Source: Planctomycetota bacterium
Lineage (GTDB): Bacteria; Planctomycetota; PLA2; JAEUHO01
Direction: 5' to 3'
NCBI GenBank assembly: GCA_026647295.1
Contig: JAPKHB010000010.1
Location: forward strand, 1 to 25,731
DNA: 25,731 nucleotides
Shown here: piece by piece, positions 18,072 through 25,407 of the stretch
How the letters are laid out: each line of letters starts with the position of its first letter
Position numbering within the stretch: the stretch's first letter is position 1
Notes under the pieces: generated by a model
What the model saw: the letters and a program-made list of their open reading frames with translations, nothing else
Databases searched by the model: none
Told to the model about the DNA's origin: nothing
Position numbers and translations under genes: made by a program

Positions 18072-18115
18072 GGTGGGCCAACAGCCTAACCGACAGCCCG
18101 CCGGACCCCCACCCA
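18030..18115 (-). repeat. Promoter-leader cassette, copy R2
   Basis: Minus strand: GTGGGG (18107-18112), 18 nt, TAGGCT (18083-18088), 11 nt, ATGGCAACG (ATG at 18071). The 19 nt from TAGGCT through the ATGG are identical to copy R5. Confidence 0.72.
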
Positions 18116-18366
18116 CCCAAGGCCTAGGCCGGCGGCGCGCCGAGACCCGGGCCAGCCACGCCCCCGGACTCTACGACCACCACCTCGGCTCGTCGAGCAT
18201 GCCGACGACTTCTCCTGTGCCAGGCCCACGCGGGCCCTCCCTGGTTTCTCGCCACCGGCGGGGTGAAACGCGGTCGTCGACCCGTTGCCTTCGCCACCGA
18301 CCTGGACTGCGCCCCCCCCTCCCCAGGGCCTGGATACGCACGCCGACCGGGGGGCCCACCGCCCTG

Positions 18367-18372
18367 TATGAT
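18367..18372 (+). promoter_or_regulatory. -10 element for the plus-strand paralogue
   Basis: TATGAT is a near-consensus -10. It lies 24 nt before the leader ATG at 18397 and 167 nt before the TTG start of the large protein. No repeat cassette is found here; I could not place a clear -35. The rest of the gap from 18116 to 18366 shows nothing that I can support. Confidence 0.4.
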
Positions 18373-18396
18373 GCGTGGTGCAGGGGGCATGGGTCC

Positions 18397-18537
18397 ATGG
18401 CCATGACACGCCCGACAGCCAGAAGGTTCGGGACGGCTCCCAGGGCCGCCGCCCGACGCCCGAGCGAAGTGGCGTTCGAGGCTTTGGCAGCGGTGCGCCG
18501 GCGCCGGCCATCACGGGCGTTGACGAAAGGAGGCTGA
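18397..18537 (+). CDS. Leader-like ORF before the plus-strand paralogue
   Basis: A 46-residue basic ORF begins MAMTRPTARRFG and stops at TGA 18535-18537, 2 nt before the TTG start of the large protein. Its last codons contain AAAGGAGG, the ribosome binding site of that gene. The opening resembles the MATR start of the cassette leaders, although the flanking DNA is not conserved. Confidence 0.35.
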   Translation: MAMTRPTARRFGTAPRAAARRPSEVAFEALAAVRRRRPSRALTKGG

Positions 18538-18539
18538 CA

Positions 18540-20168
18540 TTGGCACCCGCTTTGCGCCTACGCAACGCCACCCTCCTCCTTCTCCTTCTGGCAGCAATGC
18601 TTGGATGGCTCGCCTGGCGATGGATCGATGCGCAGCCCGGTGCCTCGCCGCGGGACCCGCGGCGCTTGGAGGAGGGCGACCGCCCCCACGGAGTGTTCGA
18701 GGCCCTGCCGGAACTTGCGCGCCGGGGTGCGCCAGCGACGAGCGACGCGCCAGACCCACCGGGCGATCCATCGATGCTCGTGCTGCACGGACGCGTGCTG
18801 TCGGAACATGGCGCACCGCTCGAACGCGCGTTCGTGTACGTGTTGCAGGACTCCTGGCAAGGAGCGTACGCGTTCACCGATGTCCCGTCAACGACCACGG
18901 GGTCGGACGGTCGTTTCCGGCTGCAGACGGCCAGGATCTCCGACTTCAGTCTGGGTGCGATCGCCGAGGGATACCTTCCGCAGTTCCTCGGCGCAAACCA
19001 AGTCGACTCGGACGGCGCGTTGGTCCTGCGCCTGGCCCGGGGGCCGGTCGTTCGGGTCGAGGTGGATGGCGGCAACGGCGACTCGACGGTCCAAGCCCGC
19101 GTCGCCATCTCCGCCGCGCCTCCCCCCGGCGAGCGAACATGGCTCGCGCCTGGACGTGGATCCAACCCCGGATTCACCATCCTTCGAGAGTTGCCCCCAT
19201 CCGGCCGCGTGGCCGTGCCCGTAGGGACCCGCGGGCCGGTTGAAGTGAGAGCGATGCGCTTCGGGTACTTCTCGCGGCCATCCGTAGTGCAACTCCCCGG
19301 GCCGGGGGGGACCGCACGCTTTGAGTTCGTGCCCTCCTGCGGAGTTCGGGTCCGCGTACGGGGTCCGGACGGGCTGCCCCTTGAGGATTGGGTCCGCTTC
19401 GATCTGGTCGACGAGAGCACGGGCCGGACGATCAACGGGGCCTACTTTCGAAGTCCGATGGGTGAGTACGATTTGGCCGACAGAATCCCACCCGGCCGTT
19501 ACGTGGTGCGCGTGTCGGCACGCGGACTGGCAACGAACGAGATCCAAGGAGTGGATCTCCGTGAGCCGGGGCACCGACACGAACTGACCGTCCAGTTGCA
19601 GGAAGACCGCGAGCGCGTCCGCGTGAGAGTGGTGTTCCCCCAGCTCTTGCGTGATGCGAGTCTTCGCTCCAGGCTTGCGCAGACAACGGTGGCCGCCTTG
19701 CGTCGGGTGGACAACACTCCCCGCTGGGAGTTCGAGACCGACACGACATGGGATCCGGACGCGGCCATGCTGGAACTCTGGCGCGACCCAGGCGACCTTC
19801 CAATGACGCTGATCGTGTTTCCCGAGATGGACCGAGTGGGCGTGCTGGAAGCCGGGACTGCGGCCGCAGGTCAGCTGCTGGACGTGACCATGTCCCTTGA
19901 GCCAGGGCTCTACTGGGAGACCCCGCCCCCGCGTCCCGGCGAAATTGGGACCCCAGTGCACATCGCCGTCGAGTCTGAAGCGGGGTCGGTTCTCCCGCCT
20001 CTCGCCGTGAAGGGCAGCGCCGTGCGCACGTTCTCCGACCCAAGGGACCTGCCGGGGCCTACCGTCCTTGGGCCGTTCCCAGGCGCCCGGATCCGCACCC
20101 GGGTCGTGTTCGACACGGGGGCGGTCCACGAGGCGGTCGTGATCCGCCAGGCGGTCGAGGGTCGCTGA
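18540..20168 (+). CDS. Large membrane-anchored carboxypeptidase-regulatory-like protein F
   Basis: Product of 542 aa from TTG 18540, which has AAAGGAGG 6 nt upstream and places the hydrophobic anchor (NATLLLLLLAAMLGWLAW, about 9-26) at the N-terminus. The first module is a good carboxypeptidase-regulatory-like unit: LHGRVLSEHGAPLERAFVYV, then TGSDGRFRLQTA and GAIAEGYLPQ. Further strand-rich modules follow (GVRVRVRGPDGLPLEDWVRFDL, IPPGRYVVRVSARGLATNEI). It is related in architecture to the large proteins at 11954, 16012 and 21830 but is the only one on the plus strand. The protein is extracytoplasmic and probably structural or ligand-binding. A hairpin follows 5 nt after the stop. Confidence 0.85.
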   Translation: MAPALRLRNATLLLLLLAAMLGWLAWRWIDAQPGASPRDPRRLEEGDRPHGVFEALPELARRGAPATSDAPDPPGDPSMLVLHGRVLSEHGAPLERAFVYVLQDSWQGAYAFTDVPSTTTGSDGRFRLQTARISDFSLGAIAEGYLPQFLGANQVDSDGALVLRLARGPVVRVEVDGGNGDSTVQARVAISAAPPPGERTWLAPGRGSNPGFTILRELPPSGRVAVPVGTRGPVEVRAMRFGYFSRPSVVQLPGPGGTARFEFVPSCGVRVRVRGPDGLPLEDWVRFDLVDESTGRTINGAYFRSPMGEYDLADRIPPGRYVVRVSARGLATNEIQGVDLREPGHRHELTVQLQEDRERVRVRVVFPQLLRDASLRSRLAQTTVAALRRVDNTPRWEFETDTTWDPDAAMLELWRDPGDLPMTLIVFPEMDRVGVLEAGTAAAGQLLDVTMSLEPGLYWETPPPRPGEIGTPVHIAVESEAGSVLPPLAVKGSAVRTFSDPRDLPGPTVLGPFPGARIRTRVVFDTGAVHEAVVIRQAVEGR

Positions 20169-20173
20169 CGGGA

Positions 20174-20193
20174 GCCCGGGCGAAGGCCCGGGC
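20174..20193 (+). terminator. Terminator-like hairpin
   Basis: Two GCCCGGGC octamers (20174-20181 and 20186-20193), each itself palindromic, form an 8-bp stem with a GAAG loop 5 nt after the stop of the large protein gene. There is no T-tract. The remainder of this gene-free stretch, to 20630, is GC-rich; I see short open frames on both strands but no codon pattern or motif that I can defend. Confidence 0.45.
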
Positions 20194-20630
20194 AGCCGCA
20201 ATAGACGCACGCGAGTTGATGCGCGCCCTGGCACCGGGTCGCGCCCGAGCACCGCCGGCCCGCACCTGCCCCGACCGCGTCCCCCAATCCGCGGCCCAGG
20301 TCCCCCCGGGGGCGGAGCCCGCCCATGGTGTGCGAGTCCGACCCACTCCCCGCACCGGCCCGCCCCCCGCCCGGCCACCGCCGGCCGCATGCCTCGACGC
20401 CGCGGCTGTCGAAGGCCCGGTCGAACTGGGCCATGCCGCTCCGCAGGCTGCGCTGCAGGACGCGAACTTCATGGCCACCCCCCGCCAGCGGGCGAAGGCC
20501 CCGGCCGCGTTACTGGCCGACCGCGGGCTTGGCACGCTTGCCGGAGGCGCTGGGGTCTGCTTCCGAACTCGCACAATGCCTGCCGTTCGGCCCTATGCGC
20601 ACCACGCCCAGCACGTGTTGGCACTGACCG

Positions 20631-21590
20631 TCAAGGGGTCTTTGACAGTCTCAACTGACCGATGCCCAGCTCGGCATGTCCCGCCCGGAGCAGGTAGTAC
20701 GCTACCTGGATGACGAACGCGACTGGGACCCCCACCTCCGCGTCGATCCGCACGTGCTCGTCCACCCTTGCCGGCAACCCCCTCAACTGCCGTGCGACGC
20801 GCAACCAAGCCTTGTTCAGTCTCAGCATCTCTCTCGCACCGACTACCGGCTGGCGGAGTACGGGGACCAGGATCGCCTCCCCGCCTTCCCCCGCCGTGAT
20901 GTGAACGCCCGCCTCCACCACGGCAAGATGCACGCGCGCCCCCTCCACTCGCTCGCCGCTTGAGGCTGTGCGAGCCCGGAGCCCTCCAGCAAGTGACCGC
21001 CACTCGTTCTCCGCCTTGAGTCCGGTGACCAAGTGGCACACAAGGCCGTCGGGCCGGTCCCGCGAAACCTCGCACACGAGTTGGCTTACCACATCCTGTA
21101 CAATGCGCCATGAGACACCCGCCTCGGCTGACGCAACCAGCCCCCCCGCCAAGGCGGCGCCCAGGTCCACCCCCCTGCTCTCCCACAGCGCTTCTCGGAG
21201 CACCGCCACTGCGTGCCCAGGCTCAAACACCCAGTTCTTCCAATAGACTAGCCCATCGGGGGGGAAATGGACCGTGATCAGTGGCGTTGGCTGGGCGAAG
21301 GTCTGTCCAGGCGCTTCGGGGAACTGCCGATGGAAAACCGGTAGCCCACGCGCGTCCTTCCCGAGGTCGTACGCACCAAAGCCGACGGGCATCTTCCACG
21401 GATGGCGCTCGAAGGCGCCCACTCCAGAGTTCTGCGCCTCTGAAACCACTCCCGGATTCTGCGTCTCCGAAGGCACCCCGCAGGCCACCGGTAGGGCGGC
21501 TAGGGCGAGCAGGCACGCCGAGCGTTGCCAGCGGCACAAGTCCGCGGGAACCCTGCGATGCTCCGTGCCTTGACGTTCTGCACATTTCAT
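20631..21590 (-). CDS. Lipoprotein-like protein with two ExbD/TolR-like repeats
   Basis: Product of 319 aa. A hydrophobic signal (about 25-36) ends LPVAC, a possible lipidation Cys at 37, although Pro at -3 is unusual. Two homologous halves are visible. The first runs PLITVHFPPDGLVYWKNW (103-120) to VASAEAGVSWRIVQDVV (152-168). The second runs ARVHLAVVEAGVHI (218-231) to VRIDAEVGVPVAFVIQVAYYLLRAG (280-304, quoted to show the A-E-x-G-V spacing shared by both). This beta-alpha pattern with AD/AE-x-x-V-P/S before a long helix is that of the periplasmic domain of ExbD/TolR, which pairs with proton-driven motors. The usual ExbD membrane helix with its Asp is absent. ATG 21590 overlaps the leader stop as ATGA. 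Confidence 0.68.
   Translation of the reverse strand: MKCAERQGTEHRRVPADLCRWQRSACLLALAALPVACGVPSETQNPGVVSEAQNSGVGAFERHPWKMPVGFGAYDLGKDARGLPVFHRQFPEAPGQTFAQPTPLITVHFPPDGLVYWKNWVFEPGHAVAVLREALWESRGVDLGAALAGGLVASAEAGVSWRIVQDVVSQLVCEVSRDRPDGLVCHLVTGLKAENEWRSLAGGLRARTASSGERVEGARVHLAVVEAGVHITAGEGGEAILVPVLRQPVVGAREMLRLNKAWLRVARQLRGLPARVDEHVRIDAEVGVPVAFVIQVAYYLLRAGHAELGIGQLRLSKTP
21421..21474. repeat. 27-nt tandem duplication inside the ExbD-like gene
   Basis: Two consecutive 27-nt units (21421-21447 and 21448-21474) agree at 20 of 27 positions and encode SETQNPGVV and SEAQNSGVG just after the presumed lipid-anchored Cys. The unit lengthens the linker without changing the frame. Confidence 0.6.
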
Positions 21591-21655
21591 TCGAGTCTCG
21601 TCGCCATGCTTGGCCCAGAGCCTAACCGCCGGCACGCCGGCGCGCCACTCCCTCA
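21560..21655 (-). repeat. Promoter-leader cassette, copy R3
   Basis: Minus strand: GTGGCG (21643-21648), 18 nt, TAGGCT (21619-21624), 11 nt, ATGGCGACG (ATG at 21607). Further upstream GGCGTCGCCCC (near 21675-21685) recurs at similar distance in copies R4 and R5. Confidence 0.72.
21587..21607 (-). CDS. Minimal leader ORF of cassette R3
   Basis: Only six residues, MATRLE, from the conserved cassette ATG (21607) to a TGA that overlaps the start of the ExbD-like gene as ATGA. Compared with cassette R5, one A is missing after ACGAGA, which shifts the frame and creates the early stop. Without that deletion the leader would read in frame into the gene. Confidence 0.38.
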   Translation of the reverse strand: MATRLE

Positions 21656-21829
21656 CGTCCGGCGGGGCTCTCCCGGGGGCGACGCCCCGCCGCCCCATTA
21701 GGCCCGCCCCGGGCCGGGCCCGGCGCCGCAACGGCTGCCGAGCACTCGTCCAAGCGGTACCGTTCGGCCTTGCAGGCAGCCCCGTTGCGCGCGGCAGATG
21801 CCGCCGTGACGAGCGGACAACGAGGCGGA

Positions 21830-23941
21830 CTACGAAGGCGGGGGGCGGTCGGCAAGCCAATCGGAGAACGCAGCTTCGTCCATCTCCTGCACCTCAACGT
21901 CGAGGGGGACCGGCACCGCCGGATTGACGTTGCGGACGGAACCCGCCCACCACTCCTTGCCCCACCAGAAGGCCACACGCACTCGACACAGGCCGGGCGG
22001 AATGCCGCGAATCATGAACTCCCCCGCCGGCCCCAAGGTCCCCGGCGCCGCAAACGCCTCGGTATCCGCCCACGCCCAGACCAACCTGGCCTCCGGCGGA
22101 AAACCCCGCGCACGCCCGCGGATCGTAAGCGAGGCAATCAGCGGTACCGTCACTCTGACGTCAGTCGGCGAGATGCCGGTGGCGTAGGCGATCCGTCCGT
22201 CGGGAAGCGGCCCCCCATATACGGCAACGGGCAAGCGCGGATCGACCTCCTCGAAGGTCGCGGTGTCCCCGAGAATCCATGCCGAGGTCCCCCTAGAAGT
22301 GGAGCCATTGGTGACGCGCACGGCCCCCGCCTCGAAGTGGGGCCAGCCCTCCACTCTCACGCGCAGCCTCGGCCCCCGCGGCACCGTGAGCACGATGGCC
22401 TCGGAGGCCGGGCCCGGCTCCACCGTGAGCTCTGAAGCGGCCAGGTCCGCGACCCCCGAGGGCCGCAAGCCCGCGCGCAGCTGAATCGCACCGCGGTCCA
22501 GCGTCCAAACCGAGAAGTGCCCGTCCGGTCGCACGTGTTCCGCCATCCACCGGTCCGTAACGGCTCCCGTGGCCCGCCAATAGAGCACCGCCTTGGGTGC
22601 TGGTGTTCCGTCCGAGTAACGAATGGTCCCGCGCACGCGCGGCTGACGGAGCATGACGAAGTCGAGCGGACTCGTCGGCGCGCTCGTGCGGATCGCCGAC
22701 GCGTCCCATCCTTCCTTGCGCGGCTGCACCTCGACCCGGCCCGGCGGGACTCGTGAGACTTCGAACCGTCCTTCCGCATCGGAGACCGCGAACGAGCCCT
22801 CCACGGCGGATTGCTCAATTCCGCCGTCGGTGAACAGCGACCGTACACCCACGCGGGTGGCGGGCAAGGGCCGCCCGTGCTCGTCGCGCACGGTTCCCGA
22901 TAGCGTGACGCCCTCGGGCATCACGACCTCGAGGACTCCGCCGCGTGCGCCGAGCGGGCCGACGACGATCGGGGCCCAGGGGAGGCGCCTGTTGTCCTCC
23001 CCGCGTGGGTGACTGATCGAGATCCACTGGATGCCAGGATCGGCGGGGAGTTCCACCCTTCCATTCACGAGACTTGGAACGAGGGACGTTCCGCCCTGAC
23101 TATCGCAGAGTGCGGCGGCGACGGGGGCTCCATCTGCTCCCCGGACGATTAGCGTGAGTCGCCTGCGCGTGGGCTCGGCGGGCAGGCGTACCGTAGCATC
23201 GGCGCGCCCCGCCGCGACGATCTCCTCGCTCACCCACACGCCGTCCCCCTCGTGGCGTACCGCGCGCAGTGTCACCCACCCCGGGCAAAGACCCGGGATC
23301 TCGAATCTACCCAGGGGATCGGTGACGACCTCGTGCGTGCCTTCGACCCAGCCCCACTGCCCCGGCTGTGACCCGCGAACGAGCACGCCGTGTACCGGGG
23401 CTCCATCGGCCGACCGCACCGTCCCGGCCACGACCTCGCCGCGCGCGAGCGCGACCTCGACCCGTGGCCTGTCGCCAACGGGGGCGGGAATCGTCCGCCG
23501 CGCCATCATGAACCCCGGCGCTCGGACGTGGACGTATACCGCCGGGCCTGCGATGCGCGCGAAGGATGCCAACCCATCGGCATCGGTCTGGGCCTGCGCC
23601 AGCGGAAGCAGGTGGCCGTTGCGATGTGCTCCCCCTCCAGAAGGTACCAGCCCGAGTGCCCAGACATCCACCCAGGCGTGCGCGACTCCGTGATCCGGGC
23701 GCCCCTCCTCCACCACCCGAACGTGCAGGAGCCGCGGCCCGTCCTCCGGGGCGGGCTCGCATCGACGCAGGTCGCCGACCAGCACGCATGCGAGCAGCGA
23801 GATGCCAACGAGCGGGACGCGGACGGCGACCAGCGACCTCCACGAGTTCGCCCAGATGACGCTCCCTCGCATCCGGGCTCCCTGCGGCGCCGGCACCCTG
23901 GTCGCGGGGCGTTCCCCAGTCTGTCCGTGGGGGCCATTCAT
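21830..23941 (-). CDS. Large membrane-anchored carboxypeptidase-regulatory-like protein E
   Basis: Product of 703 aa from ATG 23941, which has AAGGAGG 6 nt upstream. The frame is also open to the conserved cassette ATG at 24013, giving 727 aa with the leader MAATTRAKGPGRRG fused in frame. A hydrophobic anchor lies at about 37-56 (LVAVRVPLVGISLLACVLVG). Three or more carboxypeptidase-regulatory-like units are clear: VVAGTVRSADGAPVHGVLVR with TDPLGRFEIPGLCPG, TLSGTVRDEHGRPLPATRVG with VSDAEGRFEVSRVPPGRVEV, and RVRGTIRYSDGTPAPKAVLY with VRPDGHFSVWTL. The last region ends with GEFMIRGIPPGLCRVRVA. No catalytic domain is seen. It is extracytoplasmic and probably structural or binding. Confidence 0.87.
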   Translation of the reverse strand: MNGPHGQTGERPATRVPAPQGARMRGSVIWANSWRSLVAVRVPLVGISLLACVLVGDLRRCEPAPEDGPRLLHVRVVEEGRPDHGVAHAWVDVWALGLVPSGGGAHRNGHLLPLAQAQTDADGLASFARIAGPAVYVHVRAPGFMMARRTIPAPVGDRPRVEVALARGEVVAGTVRSADGAPVHGVLVRGSQPGQWGWVEGTHEVVTDPLGRFEIPGLCPGWVTLRAVRHEGDGVWVSEEIVAAGRADATVRLPAEPTRRRLTLIVRGADGAPVAAALCDSQGGTSLVPSLVNGRVELPADPGIQWISISHPRGEDNRRLPWAPIVVGPLGARGGVLEVVMPEGVTLSGTVRDEHGRPLPATRVGVRSLFTDGGIEQSAVEGSFAVSDAEGRFEVSRVPPGRVEVQPRKEGWDASAIRTSAPTSPLDFVMLRQPRVRGTIRYSDGTPAPKAVLYWRATGAVTDRWMAEHVRPDGHFSVWTLDRGAIQLRAGLRPSGVADLAASELTVEPGPASEAIVLTVPRGPRLRVRVEGWPHFEAGAVRVTNGSTSRGTSAWILGDTATFEEVDPRLPVAVYGGPLPDGRIAYATGISPTDVRVTVPLIASLTIRGRARGFPPEARLVWAWADTEAFAAPGTLGPAGEFMIRGIPPGLCRVRVAFWWGKEWWAGSVRNVNPAVPVPLDVEVQEMDEAAFSDWLADRPPPS

Positions 23942-23967
23942 GATCAGCCTCCTTGCGCAGCCGTACT

Positions 23968-24066
23968 CCATGCCACGCCGTCCTGGACCCTTCGCCCGAG
24001 TTGTCGCCGCCATAGTTGGCCAAGAGTCTATCGAACGGCCGCCCGGGCGGCCACCCCCCTACCACC
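23968..24066 (-). repeat. Promoter-leader cassette, copy R4
   Basis: Minus strand: GTGGCC (24049-24054), 18 nt, TAGACT (24025-24030), 11 nt, ATGGCGGCG (ATG at 24013). The upstream block GGTAGGGGGGTGGC matches copy R1 exactly. Here the leader reads straight into the large protein. Confidence 0.72.
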
Positions 24067-24260
24067 GGCCAACATCACCCCGGGGCGACGCCCTGCCCGG
24101 TGCGCTCGGATCCGAGCGTCGCCGCCCCCCGGGACCTTCCGGCGCGCCTGGACCGTCGCCGGCCACGTCCCCCGCGCCGCCTCGGCGATCGAGAACTCGT
24201 CCGGGACGTGCCATTTGGTCGGACACAACGCACGGCCGTTCGTCACCTCACTGGGTCATG

Positions 24261-25079
24261 CTACCTGAACGGAAAGAGGGACCGAGCGAGACTCTCGAAT
24301 CCCCGCCGGCCCTCCTGCTTGTCCCAGATGGCTCGCTGCGCAGGTGACAGCATCTGGCGGAACCGGAGTACGCCCCGCGCCAGGATCTCGGACTCCCAGT
24401 CACCGTAGGTGTATGCTTGGCCCGGCACCACCCTGCGTGAGTACTCTAGGTACCTACGCGCTCTGTGTCGATACGCTTGCCACATGTCCTCATCCGCCAG
24501 ATCAATCGGTTCGAAGACCACGTCTCTCCAGGTGTGACCATCCCCATCCGGCGTAGTTCGCAGTTGGTCCAGTTCTCTCGCTGTCTGCTCGTACACCTCA
24601 CGCAATTCTCCTTGGACTTCATCGTCGATATTCAACGCCGCTGCCAGATCCGCCCATCCCCGGAAGCTTGTCCTTGGCACGGTCCGCTGTTCTCGTGCCT
24701 GCGCAGCGTAGTCGGTCCCATGTTCGGTAGGTGGCGCGGCAAGCGCCATCGAAGCCGAGAGGAGGTCGACTGCAGACGCCATCAAGCGTCGGACATCCTC
24801 GATGGCTGTCGAGCGTTCCTCCAAGACCGCGACTCTGGCTTCCAGCTCCGCTTGTCGCACGAGCATCTCTTCAATCTTGGCCGATGCCTCTTCGAGTGCC
24901 AGCGCGTCGCCTGCCCGCCCGGAGGTTCCTGCGAGCGTCGGAGCCGCGGCAGGCCGCGGCGCCGCCGAGTGAGGGTGTCCCCCCTGCAACGGATCACCGT
25001 CGGACCTCGTTACAACCCATGCGGTAAGAACGCAGACGCCAGCAGCCAGGGCGATCACGTACCCCCGAGTAGGATGCAT
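24261..25079 (-). CDS. Membrane-anchored coiled-coil protein
   Basis: Product of 272 aa from ATG 25079, preceded by GAGGAGGG. A hydrophobic anchor at about 7-24 (YVIALAAGVCVLTAWVV) is followed by a Pro/Ala-rich linker and a coiled coil at about 58-100 (KIEEMLVRQAELEARVAVLEE is its core). The C-terminal helical domain has two features reminiscent of Spy/LTXXQ-type periplasmic proteins, LNIDDEVQGELREVYEQ and FRQMLSPAQRAIWDKQEG. It is probably periplasmic. No enzyme motif is seen. The ribosome binding site overlaps the stop of the R5 leader ORF 11 nt upstream. In-frame upstream GTG codons exist but lack such a site. Confidence 0.75.
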   Translation of the reverse strand: MHPTRGYVIALAAGVCVLTAWVVTRSDGDPLQGGHPHSAAPRPAAAPTLAGTSGRAGDALALEEASAKIEEMLVRQAELEARVAVLEERSTAIEDVRRLMASAVDLLSASMALAAPPTEHGTDYAAQAREQRTVPRTSFRGWADLAAALNIDDEVQGELREVYEQTARELDQLRTTPDGDGHTWRDVVFEPIDLADEDMWQAYRHRARRYLEYSRRVVPGQAYTYGDWESEILARGVLRFRQMLSPAQRAIWDKQEGRRGFESLARSLFPFR

Positions 25080-25090
25080 CACGACCCTCC

Positions 25091-25168
25091 TCACTCTCTT
25101 TCCAATGACCACGAGCCGTGCTGCGCGTCAGGACCCTCTGGACGGCTCGTTCGAGTTCTCGTTGCCAT
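25091..25168 (-). CDS. Leader ORF of cassette R5
   Basis: A 25-residue ORF (MATRTRTSRPEGPD at the start) opens at the conserved cassette ATG. Its stop (GAGTGAGGAGG) overlaps the ribosome binding site of the coiled-coil protein gene, whose ATG lies 11 nt further on. Confidence 0.42.
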   Translation of the reverse strand: MATRTRTSRPEGPDAQHGSWSLERE

Positions 25169-25215
25169 GGTGGGCCAACAGCCTAGCCGACCACCCGCCG
25201 CAGAGCCACCCCCTT
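25125..25215 (-). repeat. Promoter-leader cassette, copy R5
   Basis: Minus strand: GTGGCT (25204-25209), 18 nt, TAGGCT (25180-25185), 11 nt, ATGGCAACG (ATG at 25168). The upstream AGGGGGTGGC block is shared with R1 and R4, and GTCGCCCCGGGG near 25257-25271 with R3 and R4. The gap to 25407 holds no gene that I can support. Confidence 0.72.
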
Positions 25216-25407
25216 CCGCGGGCGCGGGCACTCCGTTACAGCCCCGCCCGCCATTCCCCCCGGGGCGACGGCCGGCCGGGGGCGCTTCAACCGGTGGGAC
25301 GCCCCCGGGACGTGCCTGCCCCCCCACCCACCGAAAGCCGCGCCCCGCGCCACCAGGGCGGTCCAGAACACCAACAAGTCGTGCCCGTCGCTCCGACATG
25401 GGCACTG

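Noticed and set aside
17941..18120. A longer protein C starting at 18120.
   Set aside because: The extension runs through the -35, -10 and leader ORF of cassette R2; ATG 17940 begins a normal signal-anchor.
20200..20460. A possible decayed gene on the minus strand (frame beginning MAQFDRAFDS).
   Set aside because: The first ten residues look protein-like, but the rest is low-complexity Gly/Arg/Ala with no motif; not enough to call a gene or pseudogene.
14085..25215. The repeats as integron attC sites: GTTAGGC in copies R2 and R3 matches the GTTRRRY core.
   Set aside because: Copies R1, R4, R5 and R6 lack the GTT triplet, no partner RYYYAAC core or attC-like fold is seen, no integrase is present, and the fixed spacings fit a promoter better.
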